A stretch of DNA of 16,886 nt. It comes from CAIKKG01 sp037444725. Its GTDB lineage: Bacteria > Patescibacteriota > Minisyncoccia > UBA6257 > GWB1-50-10. Where the stretch lies: assembly GCA_037444725.1 (NCBI GenBank), contig JBBILW010000016.1, forward strand, positions 1 through 16,886. The letters are read 5' to 3'. Position numbers and translations under genes: made by a program. This document shows positions 4,682 to 11,551 of the stretch, piece after piece (the stretch's first letter is position 1; every line of letters begins with the position of its first letter). The notes under the pieces are model-generated. The model was not told where the DNA came from, made no database searches, and saw nothing but the letters and a program-made list of their open reading frames with translations.

Positions 4682-6870
4682 TGAAACTCGTTATCGTTGA
4701 GAGCCCCGCAAAGGCCAAAACAATTGAAAAGTATCTGAAGGGAGAATATAAGGTCGTCGCGAGCGTCGGCCATATTCGCGACCTTCCGAAAAGCAACAAG
4801 AAGGCCATCGATATAAAGGAAGGCTTCGTTCCGCATTACGAAATTTCCAAAGGTAAGGAAAAGGTGGTGGACGAGATAAAAAAGCTCGCCAAAAAGGCGG
4901 ATGAGGTGCTTCTTGCAACCGACCCTGACCGCGAGGGTGAGGCTATCGCATGGCATATAAAGGAAGCGGTCGGACTCAAAAATCCGAAGCGTGTCGCCTT
5001 CCACGAAATCACCGAGCCTGCGATTCAGGAGGCTATTCAACATCCGCGCGCGATAGATGAGAATCTTCGTAAAGCACAAGAAGCTCGGCGCGTATTGGAC
5101 AGGCTTGTAGGTTATGACCTCTCAGGACTTCTCTGGACCAAAATGTGGTACGGCGCGCTTTCCGCAGGCCGCGTACAGTCGCCCGCACTCCGCATTATTA
5201 TGGAAAAGGAGCGAGAAATTCGCGCCTTCATTCCCGAACACTATTCCGTAATTACGGGATATTTTATGACTGCTGATAAAAAAGAGCTCACACTCGTATG
5301 CGAAAAGGAACCGCGCGAGCAATCAGAAACCGATGCAATCGTTTCGCATGCAAAAACGGGCACGTGGCGCGTGGCCGACGTAAAACTCACCGAAGCTAAG
5401 CGCTCGCCTAAGGCACCGTTTACCACCTCAACGCTCCAGCAGGCCGCGAGCTCGCGCCTCGGCTTCTCGCCTTCGCGCACGATGGCTATTGCGCAAAAAC
5501 TTTATGAGGCAGGATCAATTACCTACATGCGCACGGACAGCGTAAATTTGAGCGAAATCGCACTTGCGGAAATATTTTCGACCATCGAAACAAAGTATGG
5601 CAAGGATTTTGTAGCGCATAGAACGTACACCACGAAGTCGAAAAATGCGCAGGAAGCGCACGAAGCGATCCGCCCCACGCACGCATCGGTAAAAAATGCG
5701 GGACATTCCGACGAACAAAAACGGCTCTATTCGCTTATCTGGCAAAGAACCGTAGCGTCGCAGATGGTAGACGCAAAAGTGCTCCGCACGAAAATCAGCG
5801 CGAATATTGAAACCCCCGATGCCATACCGAACTTTTCCGCGACGGGTACTATTGTGGTAACTCCGGGCTGGCTTCTCGCCGACCCTGAGGCACGCGGAGA
5901 AGACGTCGAGCTTCCTAAGGTTGCGAAGGGAGATGCGCTTACGCTTCTCAATGTAGAAGCCGAAGGAAAAGAAACCGAGCCGCCTGCACGCTACACGGAA
6001 GCGGGACTTGTTAAGGAACTCGAGAAGCGTGATATCGGACGCCCAAGCACGTATGCTTCCATTATTAAGACGCTCCAGGACCGCGAGTATGTGCAGAAAA
6101 TCGGCAAAGCGCTTCATCCGTCCGCTGTCGGCGAGGTGGTGAGCAACTATATGGAAAAGAAGTTCGCCGATTATATCAGCGATTCATTTACCGCAGAAAT
6201 GGAAAATGATCTCGATAAAATCGCATCCGGCGACCGCGAATATCTCAAAACTCTTAAAACATTCTATACGCCTTTTTCGAAGCAGGTTGAACTCGCGAAA
6301 AAAGAAGAGGGCAAGATTACCGATTTGGGCGCGGCACCTGCCGAATTCAAATGCCCTGTGTGCGGCGCGGACATGATTATTAAGCTCGGACGTGCGGGAA
6401 CATTTATGAGTTGTTCACGCTTCCCTGATTGTATGGGTGCGAGGAAAATGGACGGCCTTGTTATGGAGGGCCCGAAACTGCTCAATGAAAAGTGCCCTGA
6501 TTGCGGCGGAGAACTTGTAGAGCGCGAGGGGCGTTTTGGTAAGTTCATCTCATGCAGCAACTGGAGCCGCGGCAAAAAAGGCTGCCACTATATCAAAACA
6601 AGCCCCGAAGAAGAGGCGAAGAAGCGCACGGGCGTGAAGTGTCCGCTTGATGGCGGAGAAATTATCGAACGCCGCGGACGATTCGGCGCGTTCTTCAGCT
6701 GCTCAAATTACCCTACCTGCAAATTTATTATGAAATCGCGGCCGACCGGCAACGTATGTTCGCTCTGCGGCTCGCTTATGATGGAGGGAACAAAAACTAT
6801 CCCTGAACGCTGCTCCAATAAGGCGTGCCCGAATCACAATCCGCATAAACTTAACAAAGAAACAAAATAA
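4681..6870 (+). CDS. topA: DNA topoisomerase I (type IA)
   Basis: A full-length 729-residue type IA topoisomerase that relaxes negative supercoils. The TOPRIM domain has VESPAKA with E7 and DPDREGE (81-87). The active-site tyrosine is Y282 in GSITYMRTDS. Other family motifs include LSAGRVQSPAL (160-170), AHEAIRPT (326-333) and DIGRPSTYASII (451-462). The C-terminus carries four topoisomerase zinc-ribbon modules: C558/C561/C578/C584, C605/C608/C625/C635, C654/C674/C680 and C693/C696/C711/C716. The second module has a longer spacing between its last two cysteines (SNWSRGKKG). The third lacks its second cysteine (CPLD), so it may not bind zinc. The gene is translationally coupled to dprA. Convergent neighbours are 7 nt apart with no visible terminator between them. 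Confidence 0.98.
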   Translation: MKLVIVESPAKAKTIEKYLKGEYKVVASVGHIRDLPKSNKKAIDIKEGFVPHYEISKGKEKVVDEIKKLAKKADEVLLATDPDREGEAIAWHIKEAVGLKNPKRVAFHEITEPAIQEAIQHPRAIDENLRKAQEARRVLDRLVGYDLSGLLWTKMWYGALSAGRVQSPALRIIMEKEREIRAFIPEHYSVITGYFMTADKKELTLVCEKEPREQSETDAIVSHAKTGTWRVADVKLTEAKRSPKAPFTTSTLQQAASSRLGFSPSRTMAIAQKLYEAGSITYMRTDSVNLSEIALAEIFSTIETKYGKDFVAHRTYTTKSKNAQEAHEAIRPTHASVKNAGHSDEQKRLYSLIWQRTVASQMVDAKVLRTKISANIETPDAIPNFSATGTIVVTPGWLLADPEARGEDVELPKVAKGDALTLLNVEAEGKETEPPARYTEAGLVKELEKRDIGRPSTYASIIKTLQDREYVQKIGKALHPSAVGEVVSNYMEKKFADYISDSFTAEMENDLDKIASGDREYLKTLKTFYTPFSKQVELAKKEEGKITDLGAAPAEFKCPVCGADMIIKLGRAGTFMSCSRFPDCMGARKMDGLVMEGPKLLNEKCPDCGGELVEREGRFGKFISCSNWSRGKKGCHYIKTSPEEEAKKRTGVKCPLDGGEIIERRGRFGAFFSCSNYPTCKFIMKSRPTGNVCSLCGSLMMEGTKTIPERCSNKACPNHNPHKLNKETK

Positions 6871-6877
6871 CTGACAA

Positions 6878-7780
6878 CTAATAACTATTGAGTTCAGAAA
6901 ATTTCTTCTCGTAGTTCAGTTCAAAGTGAAACTCGAGCTCTTCGTCTGAAATGACGACGCGTTCGCCTTCTCCTTTACGCGCGCGATAGGCCGCGAGGCG
7001 CTTCATTGCAATCGGACGCGCAACGCGCGTTTCAATCATGTTTCCGAATGAATCGCTGAGGAGCCATTCAAGCGAACGTGCAATTCGGCTCTTTTTTTCT
7101 GTGCGTCTGTGCTCATCTGATGCAGCTAAAGGCTGCATACCCGCCCAAGCGTTGCGTTCGATAAAAGCATTCAACGCCTCATCGCTCCCCCATAACGGAA
7201 TCAGATTCCGATACAGTTCACGGCGATAATAATTATGCGGCTCTTTTTCGTACGTTGCCTTCGTTACAAAATGATTGAAACAAAGCTTATCGGGACTGCT
7301 CTCCTGCAAATCATCAAGTCTGCGTGCGTGAAGCAGTGAGAATAATGCGCTCACGATGTAACGAGTTGTGAATATTCTTCCCGCCCGCACGCCCGTCACC
7401 ACATCGAAATCCGAACGGTCATGCACGTTTCCCATAGACATGGAGCCGCTCACGCACACGAATTCCACAAAAGGAATGTGCTTGAACCATTTCGAGAGAT
7501 TCATTAACGTCTTCCATTTTTTATCGAGCAAGAAATCCTGTTCCCGTCGCTTCACTCCTCCGCACTCATGCGTTTTCAGCCAATAAAAACCCTCCTCTTC
7601 TTTCAAAGATTTTTTCACGATTCCTTTTTCAAGAAATTCGGAAACATCGTCTGCGGGAACATCGGGCAGCGCCTCGACGATTTCCATGAACGTGAGAGGT
7701 CGCCCCAGCGAACCATGGAGTGTAAGAAGCTTTGTAATTGCGGGCGCACTAGTCTTCTTCACGGTGCAAAGGTAGCTCAA
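6878..7780 (-). CDS. Nucleotidyltransferase-fold protein with N-terminal winged-helix region
   Basis: Up to 300 residues. The centre carries the DNA polymerase beta-like nucleotidyltransferase signature: VSGSMSMGNVHDRSDFDVV, that is G112-S113 followed by D124-x-D126, the metal-binding aspartates. The first 70 residues look like a winged-helix DNA-binding or regulatory region (ITKLLTLHGSLGRPLTFMEIVEAL). The C-terminal half is helical and basic. The substrate is unknown: candidates are a tRNA, an antibiotic-like small molecule, or a protein. I see no toxin-antitoxin partner. The start is uncertain: the reading frame opens at a TTG (7780) and a GTG at 7762 is an alternative; both overlap the end of rmuC, which implies coupled translation. 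I see no clear Shine-Dalgarno site for either. Confidence 0.72.
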   Translation of the reverse strand: MSYLCTVKKTSAPAITKLLTLHGSLGRPLTFMEIVEALPDVPADDVSEFLEKGIVKKSLKEEEGFYWLKTHECGGVKRREQDFLLDKKWKTLMNLSKWFKHIPFVEFVCVSGSMSMGNVHDRSDFDVVTGVRAGRIFTTRYIVSALFSLLHARRLDDLQESSPDKLCFNHFVTKATYEKEPHNYYRRELYRNLIPLWGSDEALNAFIERNAWAGMQPLAASDEHRRTEKKSRIARSLEWLLSDSFGNMIETRVARPIAMKRLAAYRARKGEGERVVISDEELEFHFELNYEKKFSELNSY

Positions 7781-8819
7781 GCGTCATCGGCTCAACCGCG
7801 GACTTTCCGCCGGCAATCTTCATAACGTCTTTATCAATCTTTCCGAACTCTTTGTAGGCGCTATTAAACGTATTCACGGAAGTACCCAAATGATTGCCAA
7901 GCTTCTGGAGCATCGCTTCATAGCTCGCGATATGTTTACCAAGCTCGCCTACGCGCTTCACAATGTCTTTTGCAGACTCCTCAATCTGAAGCGCTTTCAA
8001 TCCTTGCAGCACCGTCTGCAAATACGCAAGGAACGATGTCGGCGAAACGATGATGACATGCTTTTCTTTGAATGCGTATTCAATTAAATCGCGTGTATTT
8101 ACCTTGACCGCGCCCACCTGCGCGATAAGCAAGTCGTAATAGATTGCCTCGTGCGGAATGAACATAAACGCGAAATCCATAGTTCCCCGTCCCGGCAGTA
8201 CATATTTCGCCGTTTCGTCTATGCGATTCTTGAGGTCAGTCTTAAAAATCTTTTCAAGGCGTTCTCGTTCAAGCGGATCCTTTTCTTCAATAATACGGTT
8301 GTAGTTCTCGAGCGAAAACTTCGAATCAATGGGAATGATTTTATCTTTTACGAAGACGACCGCATCAACAATCAAATCTTTGCCTGTCTTTTCGTCGGTC
8401 CCCATGTGGTACTGCACCTCATAACTTCCCGGCGGCATTACGTTTTTGAGCAGTGCTTCCAAATAATACTCACCTAAAATTCCGCGCTGTTTCGGATTCT
8501 TCAAAATATCCTGCAACGACTGGAGCTGGTCGGCGAAATTCACCACTTGTCTGTTCGTTTCATCGAGCTTCGTGAGACGTTCGGTAACATCCTTAATTAT
8601 TTTTGTCGTTTCGCCGTGCTGATACTGTACAAAGCGAGTTGATTCTCCAAGCTTCGCATCAAGCGTGCGGTTCAATTCCTGAATTTGCTGCTGCAACATA
8701 AGGAGCGAACTCTTATCTTCGGGCACCTGTGCATTCTTTTTCATGGCGCGATAAAGCACAAAAAAACCCGCGACAATAACCGCGATGACTACGATGAGAT
8801 ATATGGTGACTGTTTCCAT
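7749..8819 (-). CDS. rmuC: RmuC family DNA recombination protein
   Basis: A 356-residue RmuC homologue. RmuC has a restriction-endonuclease-like core and limits inversions at short inverted repeats in E. coli; the biochemical reaction is not settled. Residues 5-24 are a membrane anchor, 35-105 a coiled coil, and 110-330 the RmuC domain. That domain has QRGILGEYYLEALL (111-124), LIVDAVV (149-155) and IPIDSKFSLENYNR (162-175), where D152, D165 and K167 fit the PD-(D/E)xK-like active site. FMFIPHEA and IIVSPTSFLAYL are also typical of the family. It starts 1 nt after the stop of the upstream membrane-protein gene, and its end overlaps the nucleotidyltransferase gene, so the three form one operon. 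Confidence 0.93.
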   Translation of the reverse strand: METVTIYLIVVIAVIVAGFFVLYRAMKKNAQVPEDKSSLLMLQQQIQELNRTLDAKLGESTRFVQYQHGETTKIIKDVTERLTKLDETNRQVVNFADQLQSLQDILKNPKQRGILGEYYLEALLKNVMPPGSYEVQYHMGTDEKTGKDLIVDAVVFVKDKIIPIDSKFSLENYNRIIEEKDPLERERLEKIFKTDLKNRIDETAKYVLPGRGTMDFAFMFIPHEAIYYDLLIAQVGAVKVNTRDLIEYAFKEKHVIIVSPTSFLAYLQTVLQGLKALQIEESAKDIVKRVGELGKHIASYEAMLQKLGNHLGTSVNTFNSAYKEFGKIDKDVMKIAGGKSAVEPMTLELPLHREED

Positions 8820-8820
8820 A

Positions 8821-9165
8821 TTAATTAATGCTTACCACGACACCGATGGCGATAAACACGATGAGCGCAATAAGCACATTGCCGCCAAGATAAAGGTACG
8901 AAAGCAATCGCTCGCGATTATAAAATTCATATGCTAACGCCGCATTCACCATATTTACCACCACTCCCAAAAACCACATGCCCAAAATACTCGCACGCGT
9001 ACCGAATGTATCCACGCCGTTTAGAGCGTCAAAATGCAACACGATGAGCGGAGCAAGCCGCCCGTAATTCATAAACGCCATGACTCCCGAAATGGCAAGC
9101 AATACGCACGCAATGGCGACAAGCACGACAATTGTTCTGTTGATTCCCAAGATTTTTGCAACCAT
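8821..9165 (-). CDS. Three-TM membrane protein, DUF1648-like
   Basis: A 114-residue protein with three hydrophobic segments (about residues 12-32, 63-80 and 91-112). Between the first two lies APLIVLHFDALNGVDTFGTR, which resembles the hFN..G.pd..G motif of DUF1648 membrane proteins; this resemblance is by eye only. ATG at 9165 is preferred to the TTG at 9189 because AAGG stands just upstream (AATAAGGCAA-ATG) and the TTG would add eight residues without support. It is the first gene of the operon with rmuC, with 1 nt between them. No function is assigned. Confidence 0.7.
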   Translation of the reverse strand: MVAKILGINRTIVVLVAIACVLLAISGVMAFMNYGRLAPLIVLHFDALNGVDTFGTRASILGMWFLGVVVNMVNAALAYEFYNRERLLSYLYLGGNVLIALIVFIAIGVVVSIN

Positions 9166-9193
9166 TTGCCTTATTGTACCGCGAAGCAATCAA

Positions 9194-9224
9194 TAAAAAA
9201 ACACCCCTGAGATTGTCAGGGGTG
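9194..9224 (-). terminator. Rho-independent terminator of the lipoprotein gene
   Basis: On the minus strand a 9-bp stem CACCCCTGA / TCAGGGGTG with a 5-nt loop is followed by TTTTTTT. It lies 20 nt after the lipoprotein stop and marks the left edge of the GC-rich island. Confidence 0.92.
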
Positions 9225-9244
9225 CGTGTGAGGAACGGTGTCCT

Positions 9245-10276
9245 CTAATACGTGTACCGCGAAAGCCACTCCACGGACATGCCGATTGCGGGGTCACGGG
9301 TTTCGCCGGGGCCGCTGCAAATGCCGAACATGCCTCCGAAGGCGTTCGCGCCCACGTAGAGCGTGTCCGCGTTCGTGAACGACCTCGTTCTGCCGAAAAC
9401 TCCCGTGAGAAGCACCTCGTTGGTCTTGAGGTAGTATCCCGCAAGGATGTAGACGAGCTCCCGCACGCTCGGCATGTATTCCGAGCCGGTCGCAAAGAGT
9501 TTCACCTGCTCGGATTCGAGCAGATTCAACGAGTTCGCGAGCAGCGACTTCTTCATGAGCACCCAGCGTCCGTTGCCGCCCGCGTCGGCGGCGAAAGGCT
9601 GCGAGGCAACCCACGCATTGCAGTACGCGACGCCTCCCGCGGGAAGCATCGCGCCGATGTCGACAATCGAGGGACCGGGAAGGACGAGCACGAGAATGTG
9701 CGTGTCCTTCATCTTCACGAGCGCTTCCTCCGAAAAGTAAACGCTCTCGAACTTTTCCGCGTCAGCGTCACTGAGGACAATGCCGAAGTGGCGTTCGTTC
9801 TCCTCGACCCCGAAGTAATTGCTTCCCATGATTTCACGGGCGCGTTCCTGCGGGGACTTCGTGAAGGCGAACCCTCGCGAAAGCGTTGCGGACTTTCCGT
9901 TCGTGTTCGTCACGAAGACGTCCACGACACCCACCGCATGTGCGGGAGTGATTACGGTGACCTCAGTCGCTGTGGCGCTCACGACATGAACTGCCACAGT
10001 GCCGAAGACGACGGTGATGCCCGCCTCGAAATTCTCCCCGCTCAAGCTGACCTGCTGCCCGCCAAGATACGTTCCCGTATTCGGGGAAACAGCGGTGACG
10101 ACGGGAGACGGAATCACGGGCGGAGGCGGAGGGGGCGGCGGAGGAGGCTCAACCGGCGGAGGGGGCGGAGTTTCGCCCGAACCGTTCGGCGAACCGTCGG
10201 GGCCTCCGCATGCCAGCGTCAGCGCGAAGATGATGATGGATGCGATGAGACTCTTCCTGTAGTTGGTCCAAAACAC
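9245..10276 (-). CDS. Surface lipoprotein with poly-Pro linker and IPT/TIG domain
   Basis: A 343-residue predicted lipoprotein. The signal peptide ends in lipobox LTLAC, making C23 the lipidated residue. Residues 37-58 are nearly all proline. Residues about 58-138 match an IPT/TIG immunoglobulin-like domain (VTAVSPNTGTYLGGQQVSLSGENFEAG...VVFG, then VTVITPAHAVGVVDVFVTN). Residues 139-343 form a separate domain I do not recognise, with two cysteines (C218 and C325), HILVLVLPGPS and a GGMFGICSGPGETRDPAIG stretch near the end. The GTG start at 10276 is fixed by a strong GAGGAG (10284-10289) 7 nt upstream. GC content is visibly higher than in neighbours (41 of 60 in 9541-9600). The poly-Pro run should need EF-P for translation. 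It is transcribed alone from its own promoter to its own terminator. Confidence 0.82.
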   Translation of the reverse strand: MFWTNYRKSLIASIIIFALTLACGGPDGSPNGSGETPPPPPVEPPPPPPPPPPVIPSPVVTAVSPNTGTYLGGQQVSLSGENFEAGITVVFGTVAVHVVSATATEVTVITPAHAVGVVDVFVTNTNGKSATLSRGFAFTKSPQERAREIMGSNYFGVEENERHFGIVLSDADAEKFESVYFSEEALVKMKDTHILVLVLPGPSIVDIGAMLPAGGVAYCNAWVASQPFAADAGGNGRWVLMKKSLLANSLNLLESEQVKLFATGSEYMPSVRELVYILAGYYLKTNEVLLTGVFGRTRSFTNADTLYVGANAFGGMFGICSGPGETRDPAIGMSVEWLSRYTY

Positions 10277-10347
10277 GGCTTTTCTCCTCGTTCCTGCGGT
10301 TTGTGTGTGTTGGAGTGCTTCGAATGCAGTTGTAAAAGTGCGAATAT

Positions 10348-10376
10348 ATAATATACGAAATATGTTATTTGGTCAA
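10348..10376 (-). promoter_or_regulatory. Sigma70-type promoter of the lipoprotein gene
   Basis: Minus strand -35 TTGACC (10371-10376), 17-nt spacer, -10 TATTAT (10348-10353). The predicted leader is about 65 nt and ends in the GAGGAG Shine-Dalgarno site. It stands back to back with the promoter at 10405-10433. Confidence 0.72.
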
Positions 10377-10404
10377 TGCAGAAGCTCGCCACTCCGCATT
10401 GCTA

Positions 10405-10433
10405 TTGACTTTTTCATATACTTGTGATATAGT
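10405..10433 (+). promoter_or_regulatory. Sigma70-type promoter of the two-TM protein gene
   Basis: -35 TTGACT (10405-10410), exactly 17-nt spacer, -10 TATAGT (10428-10433). The leader would be about 40 nt. The -35 boxes of this and the divergent promoter are 28 nt apart, leaving room for a shared regulator. Confidence 0.75.
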
Positions 10434-10479
10434 GTTTTCAGTTCATCACAACCGACTTGCAAGAGAAAGAGGTGAGAAA

Positions 10480-10935
10480 ATGATGACCATCAAGGTGTAT
10501 CTCCTCGCCATCACGTACGCAGCGTTGATGTTGCTCAGTGGCAGCATCGTCCTGAACCACATCACCATGACCGAGAAGCTCGATCCGCTCGAGATGCAGT
10601 TCGAAGCCATCGTCATGGACCACCTGAAGAATCACACGCCCTACGCGGGGCGCATCGACAAGATCATCACCGTGCGCAACGAGATGCTTCGAAACGAGAA
10701 GTACCTCTGGCTCGGCACCTGGAGCACAGGCGACAACGGCACGAACGCCGTGTACCTGAAGGCCACGTGGCTTCCGGAGGACGTGTACGGTTTCGCGTGG
10801 AGAGTCGCCAACTTCGGCCCGCGGAACACCAGCGACGTCATCATCGAGGCGCTCATCTACATCGTCCCGCTCATCGCCTACATCGGCATGTGGGCGGTCG
10901 TCGTGGCGTTCACGCAAATGCTACGGCAGCGGTAA
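10480..10935 (+). CDS. Two-TM membrane protein of unknown family
   Basis: A 151-residue protein with hydrophobic segments at about residues 5-27 and 124-146 and a soluble middle (30-120) containing many aromatic residues (YLWLGTWSTGDNGTNAVYLKATWLPEDVYGFAWRVANFG when read through the region around 75-113, in overlapping pieces). Both ends are probably cytoplasmic with the middle outside. ATG at 10480 is chosen because AGAGGTGAG lies just upstream; the frame stays open to 10369, but that part would include the promoter. Like the divergent lipoprotein gene it is GC-rich (35 of 60 in 10501-10560) with a codon choice unlike the flanking genes. No family is recognised. Confidence 0.75.
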   Translation: MMTIKVYLLAITYAALMLLSGSIVLNHITMTEKLDPLEMQFEAIVMDHLKNHTPYAGRIDKIITVRNEMLRNEKYLWLGTWSTGDNGTNAVYLKATWLPEDVYGFAWRVANFGPRNTSDVIIEALIYIVPLIAYIGMWAVVVAFTQMLRQR

Positions 10936-10959
10936 CTCATGCAGTTCGTTCCAACATCG

Positions 10960-10990
10960 GAGCACCCAGAACATCGGGTGCTCTTTTCTT
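10960..10990 (+). terminator. Rho-independent terminator after the two-TM gene
   Basis: An 8-bp stem GAGCACCC / GGGTGCTC with an 8-nt loop is followed by TTTTCTTT. It marks the right edge of the GC-rich island. Confidence 0.9.
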
Positions 10991-11000
10991 TCACACTTTA

Positions 11001-11028
11001 TTGCTATTTCCCTTATTTTTTGTATACT
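11001..11028 (+). promoter_or_regulatory. Promoter of tRNA-Leu
   Basis: -35 TTGCTA (11001-11006), 16-nt spacer ending in TG, -10 TATACT (11023-11028). Transcription would start some 12-15 nt before the tRNA. Confidence 0.65.
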
Positions 11029-11049
11029 GTATGAGCAGTTTTTTTAAAT

Positions 11050-11133
11050 GCGCGGGTGGCGAAACTGGCAGACGCACTACCTTGAGGTGGTAGCGCCCGT
11101 AAGGGCATGCAGGTTCAATTCCTGTCCCGCGCA
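11050..11133 (+). tRNA. tRNA-Leu (GAG)
   Basis: An 84-nt class II tRNA. Acceptor stem GCGCGGG/CCCGCGC with discriminator A, D-arm TGGCGAAACTGGCAGACGCA, anticodon stem CTACC/GGTAG with loop TTGAGGT giving GAG, a long variable arm (GCCCGTAAGGGC) as expected for leucine, and T-arm with loop TTCAATT. CCA is not encoded as such (ACAG follows). A terminator and a structured repeat follow. Confidence 0.96.
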
Positions 11134-11140
11134 CAGATAC

Positions 11141-11164
11141 AAAAAATCTCTTCGGAGGTTTTTT
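11141..11164 (+). terminator. UUCG terminator after tRNA-Leu
   Basis: A 10-bp stem AAAAAATCTC / GAGGTTTTTT (one T:G pair) around a TTCG tetraloop, with the T-run forming the 3' arm. It begins 8 nt past the tRNA discriminator. Confidence 0.88.
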
Positions 11165-11179
11165 GTTTTAGGCGGGATT

Positions 11180-11303
11180 GGAGTTGAACGGGAAAGGGGT
11201 CGGGGAAACGGGAGTTTCCCCGTGGCGGAGCTAACGAACCGCTGGGTTCGTTAGAGTGAGTGCTGTGCGCACGAGCGACGTTCACTTACCTGTCCCGCGC
11301 ACA
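11180..11303 (+). repeat. tRNA-associated structured element, tRNA-Leu copy
   Basis: This closely matches the element after tRNA-Ala. Its 5' edge GGAGTTGAAC (11180-11189) is complementary over 10 bases, with one G:T pair, to the tRNA-Leu T-arm GTTCAATTCC (11113-11122). Hairpin A is GGGGAAAC-GGGA-GTTTCCCC (11202-11221), then GTGGCGGAG, then hairpin B CTAACGAACC-GCTG-GGTTCGTTAG (11231-11254). TGAACG at 11185-11190 can pair with CGTTCA at 11279-11284. It ends at 11280-11303 in a copy of the tRNA-Leu 3' end (GTTCACTTACC, then TGTCCCGCGCACA, identical to the tRNA). No protein gene is plausible here. Confidence 0.82.
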
Positions 11304-11308
11304 CGACA

Positions 11309-11336
11309 AAAATACCGCTCCCACGAGCGGTATTTT
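11309..11336 (+). terminator. Second terminator of the tRNA-Leu locus
   Basis: A 12-bp stem AAAATACCGCTC / GAGCGGTATTTT with loop CCAC and flanking A and T runs, so it can work in both directions. It follows the tRNA-Leu 3'-end copy, and could also end the small minus-strand gene at 11352-11483. Confidence 0.85.
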
Positions 11337-11351
11337 CTTATTTACTATCGT

Positions 11352-11483
11352 CTATTTTGAGTTTTTCTCGATGACGAGCGGCGAAGGAGAAGCGCTGCGG
11401 CCCACAAGATACCCAAAGGCAAAGAAAAGGCTCCCCGTAAGGAAGAGCGTGCCGATAACGATTGCCCAGCGAGAGGTTGACAT
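11352..11483 (-). CDS. Small single-pass membrane protein (43 aa)
   Basis: A 43-residue ORF, beginning MSTSRWAIVIGTLF, that is nearly all one transmembrane segment (about residues 6-28) plus a short polar tail ending VIEKNSK. ATG at 11483 is chosen because an earlier in-frame start would run into the rpmA promoter and leader. It is supported by a typical small membrane-protein profile and a terminator just downstream. No family is recognised, and its start codon region overlaps the -35 box of the rpmA promoter on the other strand. Confidence 0.5.
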   Translation of the reverse strand: MSTSRWAIVIGTLFLTGSLFFAFGYLVGRSASPSPLVIEKNSK

Positions 11484-11506
11484 ACAAGCGGTATTTAGAC
11501 TATTAT
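11477..11506 (+). promoter_or_regulatory. Promoter of rpmA
   Basis: A perfect -35 TTGACA (11477-11482), 18-nt spacer and -10 TATTAT (11501-11506). It gives a leader of about 40 nt to the rpmA ATG. It overlaps the start of the small minus-strand ORF. Confidence 0.72.
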
Positions 11507-11521
11507 AGACGGGTACTAGAA

Positions 11522-11538
11522 ACCGCCGCAAGGGCGGT
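11522..11538 (+). promoter_or_regulatory. Hairpin in rpmA leader
   Basis: ACCGCC-GCAAG-GGCGGT forms a 6-bp stem in the predicted 5' leader, ending 13 nt before the rpmA ATG. No Shine-Dalgarno sequence is evident between it and the start. It could be a translational control element, but this is only a structural observation. Confidence 0.35.
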
Positions 11539-11551
11539 GCTATAAACCACC

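Noticed and set aside
5515..6117. 200-codon minus-strand frame inside topA
   Set aside because: It lies wholly within topA, which is full length with all catalytic motifs.
9698..10351. Long plus-strand frame opposite the lipoprotein gene
   Set aside because: It is a shadow in GC-rich sequence. The minus strand has a lipobox, an IPT/TIG domain, a Shine-Dalgarno site, a promoter and a terminator.
10438..10917. Minus-strand frame opposite the two-TM gene
   Set aside because: It is rich in Asp, Val and Arg with no domain or start signal. The plus strand has the promoter, Shine-Dalgarno site and terminator.
11048..11254. Open frame starting MRGWRNWQTHYLEV on the plus strand
   Set aside because: It is a translation of tRNA-Leu, its terminator and the repeat element. 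The repeat explains why similar hypothetical proteins might be annotated elsewhere.
11050..11336. Integrated phage or large genomic island at tRNA-Leu
   Set aside because: No integrase or phage gene lies in the window. The 3'-end copy is only about 150 nt from the tRNA, so any insert is limited to the small element.
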